A stretch of 64,000 nt of DNA from Bacillus amyloliquefaciens DSM 7 = ATCC 23350 (GTDB lineage: Bacteria > Bacillota > Bacilli > Bacillales > Bacillaceae), in the NCBI RefSeq assembly GCF_000196735.1, contig NC_014551.1:2661001-2725000 (forward strand), written 5' to 3'. Shown here one piece after another: positions 41,487 to 50,159 of the stretch. The translations under genes were made by a program, and so were the position numbers. The notes under the pieces were generated by a model that was not told the origin of the DNA, made no database searches, and saw nothing but the letters and a program-made list of their open reading frames with translations. Position 1 is the stretch's first letter. The number at the start of each line of letters is the position of its first letter.

Positions 41487-42464
41487 TTATGAATGAATAT
41501 TGGCATTTTTAAATTCCTGAGTCAGAAGCGGAACCACTTCGAACAAATCGCCGACAATTCCGTAGTCCGCTATTTTGAATATTTCCGCTTCCGGGTCTTT
41601 GTTAATGGCAACGATGACTTTACTGTTTGACATTCCCGCCAAGTGCTGAATCGCTCCGGAAATTCCGCAGGCAATATACAAATCCGGTGTGACGACTTTT
41701 CCCGTCTGGCCGATCTGAAGAGAATAGTCACAATAGTCCGCGTCGCAAGCGCCGCGCGAAGCGCCTACCGCTGCTCCCAGCACTTCGGCAAGTTCTTTTA
41801 ACGGTTCAAACCCGTCTTTGCTTTTGACGCCGCGGCCGCCCGCAACGATAATTTTCGCTTCTGACAGATCCACGCCGTCCGCTGTTTTTTTGACTACTTC
41901 TTCAATGACCGTCCGCAAATCTGCCGCCGGCGCCGCAAGCTCTTCAATATCACCCGTGCGGCTCGCGTCTTTTTCTAACGCCTGAATGTTATTCGGACGG
42001 ATTGTCGCCAAGATGAAAGGATCGGTTGAAATCACCTGTTCAAAGGCTTTGCCGGAATAGATCGGTCTTGTAAAAACGATGTTGTCCCCGGTAACGCTTA
42101 CATCCGTACTGTCTGAAATCAATCCCGTTTCAAATCGGGCCGCAAGCTTCGGTGACAAATCTTTTCCCATAGAAGTGTGGCCGAAAATGACCGCATCAGG
42201 CTTTTCATTTTCGATCAGATCCCCGAGAACCGCGGCATATCCGTCTGCTGTATACTGAGAAAGCCCCGGTGTATCAGCCGTAAATACTTTGTCGGCGCCG
42301 TAGTGAATGAGTTCTGGTGCTGCATCAGCCGCGCCTTTTCCCATCAGCACGCCGATTACATCTCCTCCGCCGGAAATGGTTTTGCTTGCGGCTATAGCTT
42401 CAAAGGTGACGTTCCGTAAGGCGCCGTCACGAATTTCTCCGAGTACGATCACTTTTTTTCCCAT
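41487..42464 (-). CDS. etfA: Electron transfer flavoprotein, alpha subunit
   Basis: The 325-aa FAD-binding subunit accepts electrons from acyl-CoA dehydrogenases. The C-terminal FAD domain shows GGRGVKSKDGFEPL (about 208-221) and the signature QIGQTGKVVTPDLYIACGISG split around residue 255-275. Last gene of lcfA-fadR-fadB-etfB-etfA. Confidence 0.96.
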   Translation of the reverse strand: MGKKVIVLGEIRDGALRNVTFEAIAASKTISGGGDVIGVLMGKGAADAAPELIHYGADKVFTADTPGLSQYTADGYAAVLGDLIENEKPDAVIFGHTSMGKDLSPKLAARFETGLISDSTDVSVTGDNIVFTRPIYSGKAFEQVISTDPFILATIRPNNIQALEKDASRTGDIEELAAPAADLRTVIEEVVKKTADGVDLSEAKIIVAGGRGVKSKDGFEPLKELAEVLGAAVGASRGACDADYCDYSLQIGQTGKVVTPDLYIACGISGAIQHLAGMSNSKVIVAINKDPEAEIFKIADYGIVGDLFEVVPLLTQEFKNANIHS

Positions 42465-42495
42465 TCTGACATCCCCCAGTTTCTTTAATATCAGT

Positions 42496-43269
42496 TTATA
42501 CGACTTTGGCTTCTTTTCTCAGCAATGATACAAGCTCTTTCGCCTGCTCGGCGGCTTCTCCTTCGATCAGTTTGCCCGCTTCTTTTTGCGGCGGCAGAAA
42601 ACGTTCGATTGTTTTGAGCTTCGGAGCAGCATCGTCCTCATCAATGTCAAGGTCATCGAGCTCAAGTTCTTCCAGCGGTTTTTTCTTCGCCTTCATAATG
42701 CCCGGAAGCGACGGATAACGCGGCTCGTTTAATCCTTGCTGCGCCGTGATGACCAAAGGAAGAGAAGTTTTAATGATTTCGGTATCCCCTTCATTGTCTT
42801 TCTCTGCAACAGCTTCATCGCCGCTGATTGTCAATTTTGTAATCGTTGTGATGCAAGGAATGTTTAACAGTTCGGCAAGTCTTGGCGCCACTTGGCCGGA
42901 GCCGCCGTCGATCGCCACATTTCCGCCGAGAATCAGATCATATTCCTGATCTTTGAAATAGTGATATAAGATCGTTGAAATGGAATATTGGTCAGGATCG
43001 CTCAGGTCATCTTCAATATTGATTAACACCGCCTGGTCGCAGCCCATCGCAAGAGCTGTTCGCAGTTCTTTCTCCGCGTCCTCTCCGCCGACGGTTACGG
43101 CGGTAACGGTTCCGCCGTGCTCTTCTTTCAGCTGAATGGCTTCTTCAATGGCGTATTCATCATACGGATTAATGATAAATTCGGCTCCGTCCTCCTGAAT
43201 CTTTCCTGCTTCAATGACGATTTTCTCTTCTGTGTCAAACGTCCGTTTCATCAGTACAAATAGATTCAT
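42496..43269 (-). CDS. etfB: Electron transfer flavoprotein, beta subunit
   Basis: The 257-aa subunit pairs with EtfA; it binds AMP and docks with dehydrogenases. The family motif GGNVAIDGGSGQVAPRLAELL spans about 122-142. I start at ATG 43269 (MNLFVLMKRTFDTEEK), giving the usual length. The upstream open extension overlaps fadB and is not homologous. AAGGGG lies just upstream. Confidence 0.95.
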   Translation of the reverse strand: MNLFVLMKRTFDTEEKIVIEAGKIQEDGAEFIINPYDEYAIEEAIQLKEEHGGTVTAVTVGGEDAEKELRTALAMGCDQAVLINIEDDLSDPDQYSISTILYHYFKDQEYDLILGGNVAIDGGSGQVAPRLAELLNIPCITTITKLTISGDEAVAEKDNEGDTEIIKTSLPLVITAQQGLNEPRYPSLPGIMKAKKKPLEELELDDLDIDEDDAAPKLKTIERFLPPQKEAGKLIEGEAAEQAKELVSLLRKEAKVV

Positions 43270-43282
43270 ATTCTTATCCCCT

Positions 43283-44062
43283 TTATCTTCGCCCACCGAA
43301 TTGAGGCTTTCTTTTTTCGAGAAATGCCTGAATGCCTTCTTTTGCGTCATCTGATGCAAATGCTTCCCCAAAGCGCTTTGCTTCAAGCTTTAAGCCGCCG
43401 TCATAAGAATAAACCTTGTTTGTATAAAGGAGCTCAAGCAGGGAAGCCATCGACTGCGGGCTTTTTTCCGCAAACTTGCCTGCGAGTGTTTTCGCCTTTT
43501 GCAGCAGCTCTTCCTCATTTTCGGCGCCTATGGTGACAAGCCCGAGGCTGAGCGCTTCTTTTCCGGTCACAGGTTCTGACGTGCCGATCATTTCAAGCGC
43601 TTTCGCCGTGCCGACGTACCGGGGCAGACGCTGCGTCCCGGCAAAGCCCGGGATAATGCCGAGATTCAGCTCGGGCAGGCCGAGCTTTGCATCCAATGTA
43701 GCGATTCTGATATGACAGGCCATGGCAAGCTCCAGACCGCCGCCAAGCGCAGCGCCGTGAATCGCTGCGATAACAGGCTTCGGAAACCCTTCAATTTTTT
43801 CCATCAGCTGCTGGCCTTTATCCGCCATGGCAGAAGACTGCTCAAGATTTTCAAGCGACGTAAATTCCTTTATATCGGCGCCCGCCGAGAAAAATTTCCC
43901 CTCACCGCGAATGATGATGCTTCTGACGCTGTCATCTGTTTCATACCGGTCGAACAGACCGGACAATTCGTCTAAAATCGCACCGGACAGCGCGTTGGCC
44001 GGCTGATGATCAATGGTGATCACCGCGATAGATTGTTCTACCGCCACTGAAAGGCTGTTCAT
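43283..44062 (-). CDS. fadB: Enoyl-CoA hydratase (FadB)
   Basis: The 259-aa crotonase-family protein has the oxyanion-hole segments SAGADIKEF (about 64-72) and HGAALGGGLELAMACHIR (104-121), and the motif PELNLGIIPGFAGTQRLPR. It hydrates 2-enoyl-CoA in beta-oxidation. It was called ysiB in B. subtilis before its FadR control was shown. Located 13 nt after fadR and 13 nt before etfB. Confidence 0.94.
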   Translation of the reverse strand: MNSLSVAVEQSIAVITIDHQPANALSGAILDELSGLFDRYETDDSVRSIIIRGEGKFFSAGADIKEFTSLENLEQSSAMADKGQQLMEKIEGFPKPVIAAIHGAALGGGLELAMACHIRIATLDAKLGLPELNLGIIPGFAGTQRLPRYVGTAKALEMIGTSEPVTGKEALSLGLVTIGAENEEELLQKAKTLAGKFAEKSPQSMASLLELLYTNKVYSYDGGLKLEAKRFGEAFASDDAKEGIQAFLEKRKPQFGGRR

Positions 44063-44075
44063 CCGTCAACCCCCT

Positions 44076-44666
44076 TTAGTTTTGATGAATCCCTGACACC
44101 AACAGTTCCAATACCTTGTCTGACAAATCCGGAAGATCATATTTCTGATCGTTCATCACCCACGTTGTCACTGTTTCATCTATCGTCCCGAATATCATCT
44201 GCCGGGCGAGGCGGACGTCGAGATTGTCTTTCCATTCGCCCGACTCAATTCCTTCGGTCAAAATGGTGTCGAGCATGTTTAAATAACCTTTTAAAATGTC
44301 ATTGATTTTCAGGCGCAGCTTGATATTCGACTGTCTGAGCTCAAGCTGGGTCACAATCGCGAGGTGGCGGTCATTGCCGAGCAGTGTGAAATGCTGCTTA
44401 ATGACGAGAGCGAGTTTTTCTTTTGCCGTCGTTTTTTCTTTCACTTCTTCTTCCATGCGTTCAATGAACTGGCCCATCTTTTCTTTAAAAAGAGAAATGA
44501 GTATATCCTCTTTGTTTTTGAAATATAAATAGATGGTGCCGTCCGCAACGCCGGCCTGCTTGGCGATTTTGGATACCTGTGATTGGTGATAGCCGTTTTC
44601 CGCTATGACTTCTACTGCTGCATCAATGATCTGCATATACTTTGGCCGTTTTTGGTTCAATGTCAT
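44076..44666 (-). CDS. fadR: FadR, TetR-family repressor of fatty-acid degradation
   Basis: The 196-aa regulator has an N-terminal TetR helix-turn-helix (IIDAAVEVIAENGY then VSKIAKQAGVADGTIYLYFKNKEDIL). In B. subtilis FadR (YsiA) represses beta-oxidation genes and is released by long-chain acyl-CoA. I start at ATG 44666, with GAAGGAAGG upstream. An almost perfect FadR operator sits 22 bp upstream at 44688-44705, pointing to autoregulation inside the operon. Confidence 0.95.
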   Translation of the reverse strand: MTLNQKRPKYMQIIDAAVEVIAENGYHQSQVSKIAKQAGVADGTIYLYFKNKEDILISLFKEKMGQFIERMEEEVKEKTTAKEKLALVIKQHFTLLGNDRHLAIVTQLELRQSNIKLRLKINDILKGYLNMLDTILTEGIESGEWKDNLDVRLARQMIFGTIDETVTTWVMNDQKYDLPDLSDKVLELLVSGIHQN

Positions 44667-44687
44667 CGTTCCTTCCTTCAATAAAAA

Positions 44688-44705
44688 TGAATGACTATTC
44701 ACTCA
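44688..44705. promoter_or_regulatory. FadR operator in front of fadR
   Basis: TGAATGACTATTCACTCA matches the FadR box TGAATGAMTANTCATTCA at 17 of 18 positions. It lies in the lcfA-fadR gap. Confidence 0.8.
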
Positions 44706-44750
44706 TAACTTCATGATAAAAAGGAATCCGGGTTTTGTCAAGTTTTTCTT

Positions 44751-46439
44751 TTAAGGCACTTTGTTTTCACGGGAAGCATCTGTCTCTTCGACTAAGCGTC
44801 TTCTCAATATTTTTCCTACGGCCGTTTTCGGAAGCTCTTTTCTGAATTCGTAAAGCTTCGGGACTTTGTACGGCGCAAGCCGCTCTCTTGCAAATGCGTC
44901 AAGCTCATCGGCATCTGTCTCGGCCCCTTTTTTCAAGACGATAAATGCTTTCACCGTTTCCCCTCTGTAGGAGTCCGGCACGCCCGCTACGACGATTTCC
45001 TGAACGGCTTCGTGCTCATACAGCGCCTCTTCCACCTCTCGCGGGTAAATGTTGTATCCGCCGGCAATGATGATGTCTTTTTTCCTGTCGGCGATGTAGA
45101 AAAACCCTTCCTCATCCATGTAACCCATATCACCGGTAAACAGCCAGCCGTCTCTGATGACACGCGCCGTCTCCTCTTGTTTGTTCCAATAGCCTTTCAT
45201 AACCTGCGGGCCTTTTACGATCAGCTCGCCGTGTTCATACGGCTCCGCAAGCCCGTCTTTTTCTTCTGAATATATTCCGGCATCGGTATTGGGCCAAGGA
45301 CAGCCGATGCTGCCGGGTTTATTTTTTCCCCAAATGAAGTTTGAATGAGTAACCGGTGATGCCTCAGATAACCCGTAGCCTTCCACAAGCTTTCCCCCGG
45401 TCACTTTTTCAAATTTCTGTTTGACTTCGACCGGCAGAGCAGCAGAACCGCTCGGACAGCTTTTGATGGACGAGAGATCATATTTGTTCAGTTCAGGATG
45501 ATGCAAAATGCCGATGTAAATCGTCGGTGCCCCCGGAAAAACCGTCGGCTTCAGCCTGTCGATTGTTTTTAGGGTGTCCAAGGGATTAAATTTAGGAAGA
45601 AGGATCATTTCACACCCCTGCATGATGGAAAAATTGAGCACGGCGGTTAATCCGTACACATGAAAAAAAGGTACGATGCCGAGCACCTTTTCGGCTCCCT
45701 TTTTCATTTTGTACATCCAGGCGGCGCACATTTCTGTATTGGCCTGAATGTTCCGGTGCGTGAGCATGACGCCTTTCGGATAGCCGGTTGTTCCGCCCGT
45801 GTATTGAAGCACGGCAATGTCATGCGCAGGGTCAATATCCGATAGCTCCGCTTCCTCGGCTTTTTCTTCTTTTAAGATGTCCGCTAAGCTGTGAATCTGT
45901 TCGTGGCCGTCATAATCAATATGCACCTGTTGTTTTTGGGTGAGCGTATAAAGCATATTTTTCGGAAACGGCAAAAAGTCTTTGATACTGGTTGTAATAA
46001 TGCGCTCGACGATTGACAACGTTTTCATTTTTATCACCTTCGGAAACAGCATATCGAGGGTGATGATCACACGCGGCGCACTGTCTTTCAGCTGATACTC
46101 AAGCTCGTGTTCCGTGTAGAGAGGATTGGTTTGAACAACAATGCCGCCGGCAAACAATACACCGTAAAAAGCGATGACCGACTGCGGACAATTGGGCAGC
46201 ATAATGGCCGCTCTGTCACCTTTTTTCAGACCTGTTTTGCGTAAAAAAGCGGCAAGCTTTAATGAATCTGTGAGAACGTCTTGGAATGTGAGTTTTTTTC
46301 CGAGAAAATAAATGGCGGTATGGTTTGGGAATTGAGCTGCGGAGTTTGTCAGATTGGATGGCAGGGTTTGATCGGTAAATTCAAGCTCATGCGGAATCTC
46401 TTCGGGATATTGAGAAAGCCATGGCTTTTCAGACTGCAT
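44751..46439 (-). CDS. lcfA: Long-chain fatty-acid-CoA ligase
   Basis: The 562-aa AMP-forming ligase activates fatty acids for beta-oxidation. The P-loop-like YTGGTTGYPKGVMLTH motif is near residue 214, GYGLSEASPVTH near 358, and the adenylate motif GWLFTGDMGYMDEEGFFYIADR is split across residues 430-452. It is the first gene of the operon. Confidence 0.95.
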   Translation of the reverse strand: MQSEKPWLSQYPEEIPHELEFTDQTLPSNLTNSAAQFPNHTAIYFLGKKLTFQDVLTDSLKLAAFLRKTGLKKGDRAAIMLPNCPQSVIAFYGVLFAGGIVVQTNPLYTEHELEYQLKDSAPRVIITLDMLFPKVIKMKTLSIVERIITTSIKDFLPFPKNMLYTLTQKQQVHIDYDGHEQIHSLADILKEEKAEEAELSDIDPAHDIAVLQYTGGTTGYPKGVMLTHRNIQANTEMCAAWMYKMKKGAEKVLGIVPFFHVYGLTAVLNFSIMQGCEMILLPKFNPLDTLKTIDRLKPTVFPGAPTIYIGILHHPELNKYDLSSIKSCPSGSAALPVEVKQKFEKVTGGKLVEGYGLSEASPVTHSNFIWGKNKPGSIGCPWPNTDAGIYSEEKDGLAEPYEHGELIVKGPQVMKGYWNKQEETARVIRDGWLFTGDMGYMDEEGFFYIADRKKDIIIAGGYNIYPREVEEALYEHEAVQEIVVAGVPDSYRGETVKAFIVLKKGAETDADELDAFARERLAPYKVPKLYEFRKELPKTAVGKILRRRLVEETDASRENKVP

Positions 46440-46474
46440 AAAACCTCTCCCTTCTGTTTTTCCTATACGCTATT

Positions 46475-46504
46475 ATTATAGCAGAAGGCTGATTGGAATT
46501 GGAA
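46475..46504 (-). promoter_or_regulatory. Extended -10 promoter of lcfA
   Basis: On the minus strand TTCCAA (46504-46499), 18 bp and TATAAT (46480-46475) preceded by TGC. A cre-like AAAGCGTTTC (46503-46512) overlaps its upstream edge. I do not see a FadR box here. Confidence 0.6.
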
Positions 46505-46544
46505 AGCGTTTCATGTGAATTTTGACGTTCAGGAGGTGTTGTCT

Positions 46545-47222
46545 TTGCTGGAAACGATGCATTTTGAAGAGGGAGTTCCTATTCTGCGCCAGCTGCCGAA
46601 GCCGTTTACTTCAGCCGCCTTTTTGTTTCATCCCTTTGTCCGAATGCCGGATGGGTGGGAAGAGCAAAAGCGCAAGCGGCCTTTTGAACATATTTATCCG
46701 AGCGATGAGGAGATCATCACAATGGGCAGACCCGTTTCCTGGAATACCGTCATGACCATTTGCGGACTGCGCTCTGAAAAAGAGACCGCGCTTGCGCTTA
46801 TGACCGCTGTCATGGCGCTGCGGGATGAATATGCACAGCCTGAATCCGCCGAGCTGCTTAATCGGCTTTATCCTGCGGATCTGTACTTGCCGAGCGATGA
46901 TGTCACTTCGCCATTTTTGATTCCGGGGCTCTTAGACGTGTTCCGTTCAAAAGGCATTGAGCGCTGCATTTATTATGAGCCGGTCGAAGAGAAAGGTATA
47001 TTTTCGCTCAATCAAACGGCGCCTTTGGATGTATGCGGACTGCTGCAGGCCGACATGATCATTGCCGATGAAAAGCGCCGCGCCGCTTTTTTGAGTATGT
47101 ATGATTCTTTCACGACACTCTTTCTCATGGAAGATCAAGACATGCCGTCTGTAGTCCGCGCCATGAATTGGGAAGCCGTCATTTGCTCTGATACGACCTG
47201 CATAAACTGGTTTTCTCAATAA
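46545..47222 (+). CDS. Hypothetical protein, possibly DUF2711/YwbB-like
   Basis: The 225-aa soluble acidic protein has no signal peptide or membrane segment. The segment FLFHPFVRMPDGWE near residues 34-47 and HIYPSDEEIITMGRPVSW near 60-75 recall the B. subtilis YwbB (DUF2711) family, but this is from memory and needs a search. I place the start at the TTG at 46545, 6 nt after AGGAGGTG; an upstream GTG (46515) has no ribosome-binding site. It lies between lcfA (divergent) and the polX-mutSB-yshE operon (convergent). In B. subtilis 168 I do not recall a gene at this spot. Confidence 0.75.
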   Translation: MLETMHFEEGVPILRQLPKPFTSAAFLFHPFVRMPDGWEEQKRKRPFEHIYPSDEEIITMGRPVSWNTVMTICGLRSEKETALALMTAVMALRDEYAQPESAELLNRLYPADLYLPSDDVTSPFLIPGLLDVFRSKGIERCIYYEPVEEKGIFSLNQTAPLDVCGLLQADMIIADEKRRAAFLSMYDSFTTLFLMEDQDMPSVVRAMNWEAVICSDTTCINWFSQ

Positions 47223-47258
47223 AAAAGGCCGCCGGGTTTAGTTCGGCAGCCTTTTTTC
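47219..47258. terminator. Bidirectional terminator after the 225-aa gene
   Basis: AAAAAGGC-GCCG / CGGC-GCCTTTTT with one internal mismatch. It also closes the polX-mutSB-yshE transcript from the other side. Confidence 0.85.
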
Positions 47259-47262
47259 AGTA

Positions 47263-47346
47263 TTAAGATGTCATGACCAGATAAATAAGTCCGATGAACA
47301 GAAAAATTCCCGCTGCCGACAGCAGCACTTTCGCAAGCTTCTCCAT
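47263..47346 (-). CDS. 27-aa single-span membrane peptide at the end of the polX operon
   Basis: This short gene encodes a lysine-containing N-terminus (MEKLAKV) and one hydrophobic helix (LLSAAGIFLFIGLIYLVM), ending in TS. It starts 14 nt after yshE with AAGGGGACGGGG in the gap as a ribosome-binding site, and stops 5 nt before the terminator. Position, start signal and clean membrane helix support a real gene. I do not know its function or a gene name. N-in topology is likely from the two N-terminal lysines. Confidence 0.65.
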   Translation of the reverse strand: MEKLAKVLLSAAGIFLFIGLIYLVMTS

Positions 47347-47360
47347 TTTTCCCCGTCCCC

Positions 47361-47765
47361 TTAAATCCCGGCGGCCACCACAAATGACAGGCCGACTGAG
47401 ATGACAAATGAAATAAAGCCGACAGCTCTGTTATCTTTTTCAATTTCTTTATCAATTTTAAACCGGGGCGTCAGAAATTCAAAGATAAAATAGCTGATTA
47501 AAAGCATAATAAATCCGTATACGCCCCAGCCGATCATTTGCAGCAGCGAATTATGCTGGGCGATGCTGTGCTGAAAGACATTTGCGATCCCGAGAATTTT
47601 CCCTCCGGTCGCCATTGCAACCGCAAGATTGCCTTTTTGAATTTCCACCCAGTTTTTATAGGATGTTACCAATTCAAACACGGTCAGAAAAATGACAAGA
47701 CACAAAACGGCTACACTGTAATAAGCCGCGATTTCAACAAGCTCATTTTCCCAAAAAGCATTCAT
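47361..47765 (-). CDS. yshE: YshE, DUF350 four-helix membrane protein
   Basis: The 134-aa protein has four hydrophobic segments (about 9-33, 52-72, 78-95 and 115-133) with a basic loop (FKIDKEIEKDNRA) between helices 3 and 4, as in DUF350 proteins. The function is unknown. It lies 16 nt after mutSB and 14 nt before the 27-aa peptide. Confidence 0.87.
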   Translation of the reverse strand: MNAFWENELVEIAAYYSVAVLCLVIFLTVFELVTSYKNWVEIQKGNLAVAMATGGKILGIANVFQHSIAQHNSLLQMIGWGVYGFIMLLISYFIFEFLTPRFKIDKEIEKDNRAVGFISFVISVGLSFVVAAGI

Positions 47766-47781
47766 GACGTTTACTCCCTTT

Positions 47782-50139
47782 TTATTTTAGTTCGACAATC
47801 GTTACGCCTGATCCTCCTTCTCCCGCTTCCCCGAACCGCGAGCTTTTTACGCTGCGGTGGTTTTTCAGAAGATCCTGCACCCCTTTTCGGAGGGCGCCCG
47901 TGCCTTTTCCGTGAATGATGGACACTCTCGGATAGCCGGCAAGCACCGCGTCATCTAAATACTTTTCGACGTGGCTGAGGGCATTTTCGTAACGCTCTCC
48001 CCGCAGGTCAAGTTCAAGGGACACGTGATAATCCTTCCCTTTTACGGCGGTGATGGCTTTTTCTTTTTTCGGTTCAGGAGCGGACTTGAGAAACTCAAGA
48101 TCTTTTTCCTTCACCTTCATTTTAAGGATGCCGATTTGGACATTCCATTCTTTCTCGCCGGTTTTTTCAAGCAGCGCCCCTTTTTGTCCGAATGTGAGCA
48201 CCTTTACTTCGTCACCCGGCTTCAGCTCGCGTTTTTTCTCTGTTTTTCTTTCCGGCTGCTTTGATTTTTCAAAAGCCGGCATCGCGTCTCCGAGACGTTT
48301 TTTGGCATCAATCAGCTCGTGTTCCTTAAAGGATCTGTGTTCTTGCTTGATAGACCGGAGCTCGCGAATGATCTGTTCCGCTTCTTTTGCGGCGTCTTCC
48401 AGTTTTTCCGCTGCTTTTTGTTCGGCTTCTTCCATCAGTTTGTCTTTCTGAGCATTCAGCTCAATGATTTGCTGCTGCAGCTCTTTATGCAGTTTTTCTG
48501 CTTCTTTTCGGATTGATTCGGTTTCAGAAAGCTCTTCATCCGCTCTTTTTTTACTTTTTTCAAGTGACGCGATCATCAGATCGACTTCATTGTGTTCGGC
48601 GGTCATTTCTGACTTCGCCTGGCCGATGATATGCTCCGGCAGGCCGAGGCGTCTTGAGATTTCAAAAGCGTTGCTTCGGCCCGGCACTCCGATCAGGAGC
48701 TTGTAGGTCGGCGAAAGCGTTTCAATATCAAATTCAACGCTTGCATTCATGACGCCTTGTCTGTTATAACCGTATGCTTTCAGCTCCGGATAATGGGTTG
48801 TCGCAAGCACTCTGGCGTTTGTGCGGTGGACTTCGTCAAGAATGCTCATGGCAAGCGCCGCCCCTTCCTGCGGGTCTGTTCCGGCACCGAGTTCATCAAA
48901 CAGCACAAGACTGTTTTCGGACACGTCTTTTAAAATACTGACGATATTGACCATGTGGGATGAGAACGTACTCAGGCTTTGTTCGATCGACTGTTCATCA
49001 CCGATATCGGCAAAAACATGATCAAATACGGCGGCTTCCGATCCTTCATCAGCCGGTATGTGCAGTCCTGCCTGCGCCATTATCGTCAGCAGCCCGAGCG
49101 TTTTTAACGTAACGGTTTTACCGCCCGTATTCGGACCCGTGATAACGATCGTCGTATAATCTCCGCCCAGTTCAATGTCGTTGGCCACGACTTGATCTTG
49201 AGGCAGCAGCGGATGGCGCGCTTTTTTCAGACGGATAAAGCCGTCTCCGTTCATAAACGGTTTTGTCGCCTTCATCGCTTTTGCGTATCTCGCTTTTGCG
49301 AAAATGGAATCCAGCGTCTGCAGCACTTCCACATTTTGAACAATCTCTTGTGTGTGTTCAGCCGTATGCTCCGTCAGCATCCGGAGAATCCGTTCGATTT
49401 CCTGTTTTTCTTTCACCTTCGCCTGCTGAAGCGAGTTGTTCATATCGACGATCGCCTGCGGTTCAATAAACAGCGTCGCACCTGATGAAGAAGTATCATG
49501 CACGATCCCGCCGTAGCTTGATCTGTATTCCTGTTTGACCGGAATGACAAAGCGGTCATTCCGAATCGTAACGATCGTGTCAGACAGCATTTTTGAAGCG
49601 GAAGATGAACGCAGCATCGATTCAAGCCGGTCTCTCACTCTTGATTCAAGCGTTCTGAGCTGCGTGCGGATTCCTCTTAAAGCGGGAGATGCATGATCAA
49701 GCACTTCGCCGTGATCATCAATGCAGGAATTAATCTCCCTTTCCAAATCGCCCAATGTAATCAGCTCTTCTGCATGGGCCTGGATCAGCGGAATGCTGAC
49801 GCCGTCTTCTGTCATTTGACTGATAAAGTGCTTCATTTGCTTAACGGCATACAGCAGCCCGGACAATTCGGTGAATTCCGCCGGGGTCAGCACGCTGCCG
49901 ATTTCCGCCCGACGCAAAGCCGATCTTATATCGGTCAGACCGCCGAACGGAGCATGGCCTCTTAAGCGCATGATCGCGGATGCTTCTTCGACTTCATCCA
50001 GCTGTTTTTGGATGTCGGCGAGATCAGTCAAAGGCTTCAGCTGCAGAAGCTTTTCCCGGCCGAGCGATGAGGCGGCATGTGCGGTAATCTGTTCTTTTAC
50101 TTTATGAAATTCAAGTGATGATAACACTTTTTGCTGCAC
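47782..50139 (-). CDS. mutSB: MutS2, endonuclease/ATPase
   Basis: The 785-aa MutS-family protein lacks the mismatch-recognition domain. It has an ATPase domain with Walker [13 protein letters not shown] near residue 334 and [13 protein letters not shown] near 411, a long coiled coil (about 515-615), a KOW-like segment near 640-680, and a C-terminal Smr nuclease domain ([22 protein letters not shown]). MutS2 proteins suppress recombination or rescue collided ribosomes; which role dominates here is not visible. Confidence 0.95.
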   Translation of the reverse strand: MQQKVLSSLEFHKVKEQITAHAASSLGREKLLQLKPLTDLADIQKQLDEVEEASAIMRLRGHAPFGGLTDIRSALRRAEIGSVLTPAEFTELSGLLYAVKQMKHFISQMTEDGVSIPLIQAHAEELITLGDLEREINSCIDDHGEVLDHASPALRGIRTQLRTLESRVRDRLESMLRSSSASKMLSDTIVTIRNDRFVIPVKQEYRSSYGGIVHDTSSSGATLFIEPQAIVDMNNSLQQAKVKEKQEIERILRMLTEHTAEHTQEIVQNVEVLQTLDSIFAKARYAKAMKATKPFMNGDGFIRLKKARHPLLPQDQVVANDIELGGDYTTIVITGPNTGGKTVTLKTLGLLTIMAQAGLHIPADEGSEAAVFDHVFADIGDEQSIEQSLSTFSSHMVNIVSILKDVSENSLVLFDELGAGTDPQEGAALAMSILDEVHRTNARVLATTHYPELKAYGYNRQGVMNASVEFDIETLSPTYKLLIGVPGRSNAFEISRRLGLPEHIIGQAKSEMTAEHNEVDLMIASLEKSKKRADEELSETESIRKEAEKLHKELQQQIIELNAQKDKLMEEAEQKAAEKLEDAAKEAEQIIRELRSIKQEHRSFKEHELIDAKKRLGDAMPAFEKSKQPERKTEKKRELKPGDEVKVLTFGQKGALLEKTGEKEWNVQIGILKMKVKEKDLEFLKSAPEPKKEKAITAVKGKDYHVSLELDLRGERYENALSHVEKYLDDAVLAGYPRVSIIHGKGTGALRKGVQDLLKNHRSVKSSRFGEAGEGGSGVTIVELK

Positions 50140-50159
50140 GGTTTTGTGGTCCTCCTTAC

